From NCBI GenBank assembly GCA_044353505.1, contig JBILBU010000001.1, forward strand, positions 103,924 to 167,923: a stretch of DNA of 64,000 nt. Direction: 5' to 3'. Source of the DNA: Pollutibacter sp044353505. GTDB taxonomy: Bacteria > Bacteroidota > Bacteroidia > Chitinophagales > Chitinophagaceae. Under the pieces are notes generated by a model. That model worked only from the letters and a program-made list of their open reading frames with translations, ran no database searches and had not been told where the DNA came from. A program made the position numbers and the translations under genes. This document shows, in pieces, positions 25,553 to 34,159 of the stretch. Numbering within the stretch: position 1 is the stretch's first letter; the number at the start of each line of letters is the position of its first letter.

Positions 25553-26752
25553 ATGTTGAAAGGAAAAAAAATCATTTTGGGGATCACGGGAAGCATCGCA
25601 GCTTTCAAAGCAATCTTGCTTGTTCGTTTGTTGACTAAACAAGGAGCGGAAGTGCGTGTGGTAATGACTCCTTCATCAAGAGATTTTGTTTCCCCACTGG
25701 TGCTATCAACATTCTCGAACCACCCGGTTTGGATAAACTTTCACGACAATGACAATTGGAACAACCATGTGGAATTGGGATTGTGGGGAGATGCATTCGT
25801 GATTGCACCAGCAACCTGCAGTACCCTTTCAAAAATGGCCAATGGACAATGTGATAACCTGCTGATTGCAACATATTTGTCTGCACGGTGTCCGGTTTTC
25901 ATAGCTCCTGCGATGGATGAAGACATGTTCAAACATCCTTCGACTCAATCCAGTCTTGATAAATTACGCAGCTACGGCAACCATATACTTACTGTTGGAA
26001 CAGGAGAACTTGCCAGTGGGCTCTATGGAGAAGGCAGAATGACTGAGCCTGAGGAGATCATTGAGCACCTGACTGGTTTTTTTTTGAGTAATTCAGCATG
26101 GAAAGGTAAAACAGTCATCGTAACTGCAGGCCCAACACAAGAAGCAATTGATCCAGTACGCTTCATCTCAAATCATTCATCAGGAAAAATGGGTGTTGCA
26201 CTTGCAGAGGCACTCTACCTTCAAGGTGCAGATGTAAAACTCATAGCAGGCCCGATTGATATCACTCCAAGATATACTGGAATACAAACTATTCCTGTAG
26301 TCAGTGCAAAAGAAATGGAACTTGCATGTCTGAAAGAATTTCCAACGGCAGACGCTATGGTCATGGCAGCTGCAGTGGCAGACTTCACTCCAAAAAAAGT
26401 AATGGATCAAAAGATCAAAAAGAAAGACGAAGTCTTAAACATTGAACTTGAAAAAACAACCGACATTCTTTATCAACTCGGAAAAATAAAAAGAGCCAAT
26501 CAAATCCTTGTGGGCTTTGCGCTGGAGACCGACAACGAGGAAGCCAATGCGCTGAAAAAACTCAAGGAAAAAAATCTCGACTGCATCATTCTCAATTCGC
26601 TTCAAGTGCCAGGAGCTGGGTTTGGCACTTCTACCAATGAGGTAACGATTTATTTCAAAGACGAAAAATCTGAAACCATATCCCTCAACTCCAAAGAAAT
26701 AATCGCATCAGAAATCCTAGCGCGGATTGAAAAGTTGATGCCAAGAACTTAA
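25553..26752 (+). CDS. coaBC: bifunctional phosphopantothenoylcysteine decarboxylase / phosphopantothenate-cysteine ligase
   Basis: The N-terminal half of this 399-residue protein is the flavin-dependent CoaC domain (ILGITGSIAAFKAILLVRLL, VIAPATCSTLSKMANGQCDNLL, APAMDEDMF). The C-terminal half is CoaB (VIVTAGPTQEAIDPVRFISN, HSSGKMGVALAEAL with its catalytic Lys, VMAAAVADFTPKK, VGFALETDNE). Together they convert 4'-phosphopantothenate and cysteine to 4'-phosphopantetheine for coenzyme A. The divergent layout with panCBD puts adjacent steps of one pathway under one intergenic region of 60 bp. The Asp in PAMDEDM replaces the Asn of the E. coli motif, a change I believe is common in this phylum. 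Confidence 0.96.
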   Translation: MLKGKKIILGITGSIAAFKAILLVRLLTKQGAEVRVVMTPSSRDFVSPLVLSTFSNHPVWINFHDNDNWNNHVELGLWGDAFVIAPATCSTLSKMANGQCDNLLIATYLSARCPVFIAPAMDEDMFKHPSTQSSLDKLRSYGNHILTVGTGELASGLYGEGRMTEPEEIIEHLTGFFLSNSAWKGKTVIVTAGPTQEAIDPVRFISNHSSGKMGVALAEALYLQGADVKLIAGPIDITPRYTGIQTIPVVSAKEMELACLKEFPTADAMVMAAAVADFTPKKVMDQKIKKKDEVLNIELEKTTDILYQLGKIKRANQILVGFALETDNEEANALKKLKEKNLDCIILNSLQVPGAGFGTSTNEVTIYFKDEKSETISLNSKEIIASEILARIEKLMPRT

Positions 26753-26781
26753 ACAAACTTTCCTAAGCCAAGAATACTCTA

Positions 26782-27984
26782 TTATTGTTCCAAACGAATA
26801 TTACCCCCAACTGGTAGTCCACTAGGAACTGATTTCGGAATTTCCCGATCATAATTCGGATCGTTAAGCGTGTTTAGGAATTCGAGGATTCGAGAAATAT
26901 CCTTAAACTCAAGTTTGATTTGCTTTGCAAGGGTATCAAGCTGCTGTGTCTGAACATGTGTTGTTCTCAATGGCTTACCCCGAAGGTCTTCATAAAAGGT
27001 AAGCACATTTTCCAATGTCTGTATTTTACCACTATGCATATATGGGGCAGTGAATCGAAGGTTCCTTAATGTTGGTGTACGAAAAGCAAATTGCTGTTGA
27101 AAGCCGGAGTCTGGCGTATTAATCTTCTCCGCATCAGGAGCTGCAATCGTATGAACTTGAAAATCAGAAAACATCGGGCCAGCGTGACATCTTGCACAAC
27201 CGGCGTTAAGAAACAAGTCAAGACCTTCTTTCTCCGATAGAGAAATTGCATGTTCATCTCCACGCATGTACAGGTCAAATCTTGATTTATTAGCAATCAG
27301 CGTTCGCTCAAAACAAGCTATTGCTTTTGCAAGATTCTCCTCTGTGATTGGCTGATCTGCATTAAAAGCCTGCCCAAATAAAGTTTGATATGCAGGAATT
27401 TCCCTGAGCCTTTCCACAACAACTTTTAAAATATTTTTCTCATCAAAATTTGGTCCTCTCATTTCTTCAAACTGTCGTATAGGATGAAGCGATTGATCTT
27501 CTAGACTCTTGCTTCTTAGATCCCAAAACATAGGGGCTTTAGAAGGGTCATATTCTTTATTAGATTCGATACCATTGAATGCTGTATTTAAAATAGTCTG
27601 TGAATTTCGTTTGGCAAATGGAATCTCACCAAGACGATTGGAGAAACGATCCAAGCCCAATCCCCGGCCTCCTACACCAATAGAGAGCTCAATATTTTCT
27701 GCGTATCCAAACTCTGGATGGTGACAAGTAGCGCAACTAACATCCTTTTCTCCAGAAAGAATTGGATCATAAAATAACAGACGCCCTAGAAGAGCCTTTT
27801 CCTTTGAGTATGGATTATCTGTTGGATGTACCACTGATTCAGGTAATGCATCAATTGAACCCAAGGGGGGCATCGCGGGCTTCGAAGACATGGTTAATCT
27901 ATCTGCGCCATTGTCGATACAAGCCTCTAAGATCAATACTGACAAAAAAAATACGAGCACAATATGCAGTGGTCGAAATTGCAT
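26782..27984 (-). CDS. di-heme cytochrome c peroxidase family lipoprotein
   Basis: This 400-residue protein has an N-terminal lipobox (LILEAC, Cys22) and two heme c sites: CATCH (Cys84, Cys87, His88) and CARCH (Cys263, Cys266, His267). Between and after them are the MauG/CcpA landmarks: LLFYDPILSGEKDVSCATCHHPEFGY, FWDLRSKSLEDQ, FRTPTLRNLRFTAPYMHSGKIQTLE. These enzymes reduce peroxide with electrons from soluble cytochromes, or in MauG-like members oxidise protein residues. It is a single gene convergent with coaBC. The lipid anchor suggests outer- or inner-membrane attachment on the periplasmic side. Catalytic subtype is not resolved. Confidence 0.9.
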   Translation of the reverse strand: MQFRPLHIVLVFFLSVLILEACIDNGADRLTMSSKPAMPPLGSIDALPESVVHPTDNPYSKEKALLGRLLFYDPILSGEKDVSCATCHHPEFGYAENIELSIGVGGRGLGLDRFSNRLGEIPFAKRNSQTILNTAFNGIESNKEYDPSKAPMFWDLRSKSLEDQSLHPIRQFEEMRGPNFDEKNILKVVVERLREIPAYQTLFGQAFNADQPITEENLAKAIACFERTLIANKSRFDLYMRGDEHAISLSEKEGLDLFLNAGCARCHAGPMFSDFQVHTIAAPDAEKINTPDSGFQQQFAFRTPTLRNLRFTAPYMHSGKIQTLENVLTFYEDLRGKPLRTTHVQTQQLDTLAKQIKLEFKDISRILEFLNTLNDPNYDREIPKSVPSGLPVGGNIRLEQ

Positions 27985-28082
27985 ACTCGAAAATTATGCC
28001 AAATGATATAAAAAAATACTGATTTTGGTCAGTTAACGAAAATCGCGAATATCATTATTCCAAATTTTCAAATGCCATGTAT

Positions 28083-30287
28083 TTACTCAATCACTAGCCA
28101 AGTGTATCCTTCAGCCTCGATCTCGACAGATAGGTCGATCTCATAATTTCTATTTAGCTTCAACTTTATGGGTGACTGATCCCTTAGTTTAACAATTGCA
28201 TCTTGAGTAAGTCCTGAATAATACAGAGGCACCTTAATTGTCCTTTTAATTTTTTCCTTCAACGGATTATAGAGCATCAAGAAGGCTTTTGTTTTTAATG
28301 ATGGATTTACATGCATGATTCCATCCCAATCTCTGCCATCAGCTCTTCTTAGATGAATGATATCGGAATTTAAAATGCTTCTGTATTTCTTGTACCAATT
28401 GATGGAATTGATAACAGTTTGTTTGGTAAGCTCTGTGTCATATAGCCTAGGGCCACGATAACAGGCCTGCACACCAGATCCATAATAAATAGCCATCAAC
28501 TGCTCATAATCTTTCAAGTGGTCGGAAAGTGGCTCCAAAACAGCCTCAGGGCCGCCTCCCTGATACTTTGTGAGTGGAACAAAACCCCAGGCCATAGAAG
28601 GCGACTTTTCCCAAAGTCCGTCGAAAATATTCTGACGGTTCAATATTTTTTGTTGCTCGCGTGAAAGTGAAAAATTCACCTCCCTATATCCAATCCCTAT
28701 CTTGTTGCTGCCATCCAAAAAATACCAATCGGGGGCATTGATGTAAATACCATTTTGATTACACCAACGATAAAGTTCTTTTTGCAATTCCATTTGCTTC
28801 CATTGGGAATCGCCAAGACCTTTATGACCAGGATGCTTCACTGATGCGCAAAGATCACCCGGGTATGGACCATCATTTTCAAAAATATCAAACCCAGTTT
28901 TAGTCATAAAGAGTTTCAACTTCTGAATATAATCAAGTCCCCATTGACTTCCCAGGCACGGAGCATTTCCAAACAAGGCGCCTTTATCTGGCAAACCAGT
29001 AACAGGATCAATAACATCATGCTCATCACTGATCCTTCTTGAACTAAACAATGAATAGCTACCAATAAGAATATTCTTGCTGTGTGCGTAATCAGACAAT
29101 TCTTTCCAGCGCTTCACATTGGGCGCAGACGTGTCCTCCATGTCACAGTGACTTCCGAAACTGAGGATTAATGCCTCGTAACCAGTAGCAGCACATTGAT
29201 CAATCGCATTTTTTACCTCCGCGTCATTGCTGCTAACCAGGTGCATGAAAATTGGATTTTCACTGGTCCATGGTGCCACTACTTTATACATCTTTCTGAT
29301 GGCCAACCCGCGACGCTCTCTATCATAACTGTCCATTAGCAGCTCATGGGTTCTCACAGATTTATATTTTTCACCAGGAGCCAATCCAATGGCAGTGACA
29401 TTTTCCGGATAGACTTCCAACACACAAGGCGTTTGATAATAATAATTGACCTGAGAGGTGTAGGTGCTATCTGTTTTCCAATGGGTGGTTTGATCACTGA
29501 TATCATACCTCATTGCATTATTGAAGGCGTAGTTGGTTTCCAAGTAAATGCCATGTTGCTTTTTCATTTGCTCAGGAGTACCTACTACAGCACTCTCCTC
29601 TTCAACAAAACCGAGAATTTCGTTTACAACGCGGTTTATAACCAATCCCTTATTGGAATTATTGTCTATCGCTACAGACTTCACAATCAAAGGAATCCCA
29701 TCGTACAATTCATAATTGACCTTCACAACAATATTTTTCAGCTGTTGATTGAGAGAAGTATAACTAAACGAAATCTTTTTACCCGTTCCAAAAGACTTCA
29801 CCATGGCAAATGACTTAGGTTTCCAATTGATCAATGGGTTGATATCTGAAACCTCGTAAGTTTGAAATTGAAAGTCGCTATCGCTAGAAACAAAATCATC
29901 TACCCATTCCCTTAGCAAATATGCTTTTTCTTGTTGCCCATGCAGTCCCCCAATATTATGCTTGACACCATCAATCGTAATAACAGCCTCAGGTTTTACA
30001 TCGCGCAAAAGTTGTTGCCCATTGCTCATGTTTTGATAATCAATACAAGCCACATTGGGCTTGATCCTGAATGCCCGCTTCACCAAACCATTATAAAGGA
30101 TCAGATCCTTACCGTCAACGCTCTTGTAAATTCCCGCTTTCTGTGAGACAGGCATTACTAACCAATCATTGGGCTGTTGAGCAATAATCTCGTTCGTTAG
30201 TGCAGGCAATACATCAATACGATTCAATTGTGCATTAGATGTAAAATAAGAGAGTATAAAAAGTTGGATAAAGAATACTGCTTTCAT
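28083..30287 (-). CDS. exported glycoside-hydrolase-like protein (alpha-galactosidase-like barrel, tentative)
   Basis: This 734-residue protein has a Sec signal (cleavage near FTSNAQ, about residue 20). An N-terminal beta-sandwich spans about 25-330. A barrel of about 340-640 contains acidic loop motifs: LILSFGSHCDME, TKTGFDIFENDGPYPGD and INAPDWYFLDGSNKIGIGYRE. A C-terminal beta domain ends the protein (RTIKVPLYYSGLTQDAIVKL). The order sandwich-barrel-sandwich and the FDIFENDG segment recall clan GH-D (GH27/GH36) enzymes, but the canonical nucleophile motif of those families was not found, so the family call is tentative. It is divergent from another large exported protein 158 bp away, suggesting they act on one glycan. 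Confidence 0.55.
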   Translation of the reverse strand: MKAVFFIQLFILSYFTSNAQLNRIDVLPALTNEIIAQQPNDWLVMPVSQKAGIYKSVDGKDLILYNGLVKRAFRIKPNVACIDYQNMSNGQQLLRDVKPEAVITIDGVKHNIGGLHGQQEKAYLLREWVDDFVSSDSDFQFQTYEVSDINPLINWKPKSFAMVKSFGTGKKISFSYTSLNQQLKNIVVKVNYELYDGIPLIVKSVAIDNNSNKGLVINRVVNEILGFVEEESAVVGTPEQMKKQHGIYLETNYAFNNAMRYDISDQTTHWKTDSTYTSQVNYYYQTPCVLEVYPENVTAIGLAPGEKYKSVRTHELLMDSYDRERRGLAIRKMYKVVAPWTSENPIFMHLVSSNDAEVKNAIDQCAATGYEALILSFGSHCDMEDTSAPNVKRWKELSDYAHSKNILIGSYSLFSSRRISDEHDVIDPVTGLPDKGALFGNAPCLGSQWGLDYIQKLKLFMTKTGFDIFENDGPYPGDLCASVKHPGHKGLGDSQWKQMELQKELYRWCNQNGIYINAPDWYFLDGSNKIGIGYREVNFSLSREQQKILNRQNIFDGLWEKSPSMAWGFVPLTKYQGGGPEAVLEPLSDHLKDYEQLMAIYYGSGVQACYRGPRLYDTELTKQTVINSINWYKKYRSILNSDIIHLRRADGRDWDGIMHVNPSLKTKAFLMLYNPLKEKIKRTIKVPLYYSGLTQDAIVKLRDQSPIKLKLNRNYEIDLSVEIEAEGYTWLVIE

Positions 30288-30444
30288 CGTGAAGGGTCAT
30301 TTTTGGTGCATCAGCAAGATGCAAGGGTTAATGAGCAAATTAAGCAAACTCAATTCTGTAATCAAATCTTTTTAGCTCGGTTTTGAATTTATTTTTTATG
30401 AAAACACTATCTTGTCATCATTCAAACAAAAAGAGAATTTTAAA

Positions 30445-32847
30445 ATGTATATGAACGATAAACTTACACTAACCTTAAGGACAATTGCGGCATCAATTAT
30501 GTTGTCATTGACTACATCATACGCGAATGCACAAGTTGCCTTAACTGCCGGAGAGTTAAGCGTTAAACTAAATAAACAAGGAGCTTTTTCAGAAATAACC
30601 AGTTCCGTTACAGGCAAAAATTATCTTTATACAGATACTGCCGCATCATTAATGACACTGGTAAGTAATAACAAAAGATTAGCGCCAACTTCAATGAGCT
30701 ATGACAAGGCTCAGAAAAAAATAATATTATCTTTTAAGGAAGCGGGTGTAGTTGTAGATATCAAAGTCACAGAAAAACCTACCCATCTGGTATTGGAAGT
30801 GATCAAGGCATTGCCTGCAAATAAGATAGATGCAGTGATATGGGGACCTATACCCAACACCATTGGTAAAACTGTGGGTGAGATTATTGGTGTAGTTCGT
30901 GATGGAGAAGTATCCCTCGGAATTCAAGTGTTGAACATCAAAACACTAGGTGGGGATTATCCCAATAATGAAGGAAGTACATGGAGCCGGGGTATTACAG
31001 CCATCCCAACGCTATGGGGCAGCTATATACAAGCCTATTCAATTAACCGTGATCGCGACAGGTTTGTAGATGCTTGGGGCGGAGTAATGAAAAATATGCC
31101 AGTTAAAGCACTAAAGGGTGAAACAGTAGTAGGAAGTAAAATTGCCCTATTTACCTGCAAAGAAAATCAAACATTAGATCGCCTTGAGCAAATAGAGCTT
31201 GCAGAAAACCTCCCTCACCCAACAAACAAGGGAGTTTGGTTTAAGAAGTCTGATGTGTTTGGCAAATCGTACATGATCTCATCATTTGGAGAAGATGATA
31301 TTGATGAGATGATTGCCTATACCAAAAGAGCAGGCCTGATCTCACTTTACCACGAGGGACCTTTTGAAAGTTGGGGACACTTTATCTTGAGCAAAAGCCA
31401 GTTCCCAAATGGCCGAGAGGGATTGAAAAACTGTGTTGATAAAGCAAAAGGGGTAGGCTTATATCTAGGAATGCACACCTTAACCAATTTTATTAACACC
31501 AATGATCCATACATAACACCAGTTCCAGACAACAGGCTTAGTCTAACTGGATCATCAAAATTGGTCAAGCCCATAGATGCCAAACAGAGTGCTATCGAAG
31601 TTGCCTCACCGGAGTATTTCAATGATGAAAAAAACAATAGTCTGCATACCGTAAAAATCGGATCAGAATTAATTCGTTATAAATCTGTTACATCATCAGC
31701 GCCATATACCTTAACCGATTGTCAACGCGGAGCTTTTGGCACAACCCAATCAGCCCATCAATCAGGCGAAGAAGTGGGAAAATTATTCGATCATCCCTAC
31801 AATGTTTTCTTTCCCAATCTTGATATGCAAAGAGAAATTGCAAAAAATATAGCTGATCTCATGAATGAGACAGGCATTACGCATTTGGATCTTGATGGTC
31901 ATGAAGGTGCGCTGTCAGCAGGACAAGGAGATTATGGTCTTGAATTATTTGCAAAGGATATGTATGATAATGTAAAACATGAGTTTATCATCGGCACCAG
32001 TTTAAGTAAAACAGCCCATTGGCATATCGGCTCTTATTACAATTGGGGAGAGCCATGGTATGGTGGTTTTAAAGAAAGTATGCAACAGTATCGCATCGAC
32101 AATCAGGGACTTTTTGAAAGGAACTATATGCCCCATATGCTGGGATGGTACTTGCTTGCAGAAAATACTACCCTTCCTGAAATGGAATGGATGCTGGCAA
32201 GAGCCGCGGGCTACAATGCAGGATTTGCGATGGTAGCAAGACCATCATCGTTAAGAAAAAATCCCCTTTCAAATACATTACTCGATGCGATTAGGGAATG
32301 GGAGGCAGCACGCAATGGAAATGCCTTTAGCAAAGAGCAACAAGAAGAATTAAAAAATCCGAAAAATGAATTCCACCTGGAAAAAATATCAGAGGGCAAA
32401 TGGAAGCTGCACACCTATGCAATGTCAACTGCATTTACAAGAGAAAAGTTTGAGCGTCAACCAGGAGAACCAACACATACCACCTGGAAATTTAATCAGT
32501 CATGGGGCGAGCAGCCCCTGCAGTTCAGGCTCAATATTTCCGGAACTGAAGGATCAGTGAAAAATATTAAACTTCAGATCGACAACTACAAAGAAATTCT
32601 TTTCCCAATTGAACTGAAAGTTGGAGAAAGTCTGGTGTCAGATGGAACTGAAACCATCAGACTCTATGACAGCAACGGAAAACCAAAGGGAACAATTAAG
32701 TTAAACACTACAAACCCAATCCTAGGCTCAGGATCTCACACGATCTTGGTTGATTCGGAATTCATTGGAGATGATGCTCCAAAAATTGAAGTTCAATTCA
32801 AAGGAATGAACAAGGCTGAGCAAATAGAAGTCAAGAAATCACTTTAG
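30445..32847 (+). CDS. large exported protein, possibly carbohydrate-active, not recognised
   Basis: An 800-residue protein is read from ATG 30445 (the frame itself opens at TTG 30412; a second ATG at 30451 gives the cleaner signal MNDKLTLTLRTIAAS, cleaved after YANA). Residues about 30-270 look like a beta-sandwich. A putative TIM barrel spans about 275-640, with an acidic strand end GITHLDLDGHEGALSAGQ, FPNLDMQREIAKNI, IGSYYNWGEPWYGG and MLARAAGYNAGFAMVARPS. A beta-rich tail follows. A catalytic D/E pair in LDLDGHEG is plausible. I could not name the family. Its 3' end overlaps the opposite-strand thioredoxin-like gene by 9 bp. Confidence 0.55.
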   Translation: MYMNDKLTLTLRTIAASIMLSLTTSYANAQVALTAGELSVKLNKQGAFSEITSSVTGKNYLYTDTAASLMTLVSNNKRLAPTSMSYDKAQKKIILSFKEAGVVVDIKVTEKPTHLVLEVIKALPANKIDAVIWGPIPNTIGKTVGEIIGVVRDGEVSLGIQVLNIKTLGGDYPNNEGSTWSRGITAIPTLWGSYIQAYSINRDRDRFVDAWGGVMKNMPVKALKGETVVGSKIALFTCKENQTLDRLEQIELAENLPHPTNKGVWFKKSDVFGKSYMISSFGEDDIDEMIAYTKRAGLISLYHEGPFESWGHFILSKSQFPNGREGLKNCVDKAKGVGLYLGMHTLTNFINTNDPYITPVPDNRLSLTGSSKLVKPIDAKQSAIEVASPEYFNDEKNNSLHTVKIGSELIRYKSVTSSAPYTLTDCQRGAFGTTQSAHQSGEEVGKLFDHPYNVFFPNLDMQREIAKNIADLMNETGITHLDLDGHEGALSAGQGDYGLELFAKDMYDNVKHEFIIGTSLSKTAHWHIGSYYNWGEPWYGGFKESMQQYRIDNQGLFERNYMPHMLGWYLLAENTTLPEMEWMLARAAGYNAGFAMVARPSSLRKNPLSNTLLDAIREWEAARNGNAFSKEQQEELKNPKNEFHLEKISEGKWKLHTYAMSTAFTREKFERQPGEPTHTTWKFNQSWGEQPLQFRLNISGTEGSVKNIKLQIDNYKEILFPIELKVGESLVSDGTETIRLYDSNGKPKGTIKLNTTNPILGSGSHTILVDSEFIGDDAPKIEVQFKGMNKAEQIEVKKSL

Positions 32848-34086
32848 AATTTCATCAACATGATGATTGAATTCTTTCTTGAAGGATTCATAAAACGCTC
32901 CTGTTGCAGGCCCAGAAAAACCAGTATGAATAGCCTGAACTTTCTTGTTTCGATCTAAGAAGATGGTAGTGGGAAATGCTACGAATGTTTGTAATGCAGG
33001 CAATGTAGATAACACGACACTGTTATCCGCAATGCCTCCAAACACCTGAGTGTATGCTATTCCAAACCGATTTCGAAACCTATCCATACCTCTCTTGGCA
33101 TAGGCAGTATCATTGGAACGCTCGTAGTGAATACTCACTACCTCAACCCCTCTGGCTCGGTTCTCGTTGTACCATGCCGACAAAAATGCGGCCTCATCCA
33201 TACAATTGGGACACCAACTTCCGCCAATGGTTAGCACCACTGCCTTATTTTCAAATTTTTTATCTTGAAGCGAAACTAGACCCCCTTCTAAATTTGGAAA
33301 GGAAAAATCAAAGCTGAAATACCCAGGCTTCATCAAGGTGAGCTGGTAAGCGTCTGGCAACGCAGCATCTTTTTTCAACATGCCGCTGAAGGCAGTAGAT
33401 GCCTTTGCACCAATTTGCTCGCCCTCAATATGACCTGAGGCATTGAACCTACCTTCATAATATGCAATGCCCGAACCCATGAAGGAAGATAAATAAAAAC
33501 GATCGCCAACAACCACACCATCTAAAAATCTTGAATCACCAGTTATCCTGAGAAAAGTAGCTGCCAACTGAGTACCGCGTTGATTGAATACACCAACCGT
33601 GGTGTCAATCTTCCCAGTAGGCGACCTAAACACAACCTGATAGGTGCCTGAAAAATTTTGTTGCGGCTCCTCACTGGTGATCAAAAATCTATTCTTGTTA
33701 CCGCGTTCTGCAATCAATACAGTTGGCGTGCCACTCCCATTCTGTTTTTTCAAAACACCCGACAAGCGATCGCTGCCTTCCAACTTAAGGGCCATCACAT
33801 TTTCAAACTGATCTATATATATGTGAACAGAATCCCCTTTCAATTGAACGACACCACCCTCAAACTGTTCCTTTCCATTGATGAAAAATACACTGAGTTG
33901 ATTGCTTACTTTTTTGCGGACCTCGAAAATAAAAGGAACATCAATGCTATCACGCAATTTAAACACACCTCGCCACCTTCCCAATATAGGAGATTGTGTA
34001 TGCGCCTCAACGGAAAATGCGAAAGCTCCTTGAAGGAAAAATACACAAAGTAGAAAAAAAGATACTGGTTTAAAAAAAGGTGTCAT
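32839..34086 (-). CDS. exported TlpA-like thioredoxin-fold protein
   Basis: This 415-residue protein has a signal peptide (FFLQGAFAFSVEA). A long beta-rich N-terminal region is typical of Bacteroidota TlpA/AhpC-like proteins (two lipocalin-like halves, about 35-245). A C-terminal redoxin domain has the CxxC active site in GGSWCPNCMDEAAFL (Cys292, Cys295), followed by VEVVSIHYERSND and TTIFLDRNKKVQAIHTGFSG. It probably reduces periplasmic disulfides, for example in cytochrome c apoproteins; several such proteins are encoded nearby. It is 73 bp downstream of the TonB receptor on the same strand, so co-expression is possible. Its 3' end overlaps the convergent gene by 9 bp. Confidence 0.85.
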   Translation of the reverse strand: MTPFFKPVSFFLLCVFFLQGAFAFSVEAHTQSPILGRWRGVFKLRDSIDVPFIFEVRKKVSNQLSVFFINGKEQFEGGVVQLKGDSVHIYIDQFENVMALKLEGSDRLSGVLKKQNGSGTPTVLIAERGNKNRFLITSEEPQQNFSGTYQVVFRSPTGKIDTTVGVFNQRGTQLAATFLRITGDSRFLDGVVVGDRFYLSSFMGSGIAYYEGRFNASGHIEGEQIGAKASTAFSGMLKKDAALPDAYQLTLMKPGYFSFDFSFPNLEGGLVSLQDKKFENKAVVLTIGGSWCPNCMDEAAFLSAWYNENRARGVEVVSIHYERSNDTAYAKRGMDRFRNRFGIAYTQVFGGIADNSVVLSTLPALQTFVAFPTTIFLDRNKKVQAIHTGFSGPATGAFYESFKKEFNHHVDEILK

Positions 34087-34159
34087 CGAAAAATATTAAT
34101 GATCTATTACTACATGAAGTTAGTAAAAAATGGAAGAGCGCAGCGGCAAAGAAACATGG

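Noticed and set aside
32839..32847. Frameshift or assembly error at overlapping gene ends
   Set aside because: The 9-bp overlap is between convergent genes whose C-termini both look natural; no reason to assume an error.
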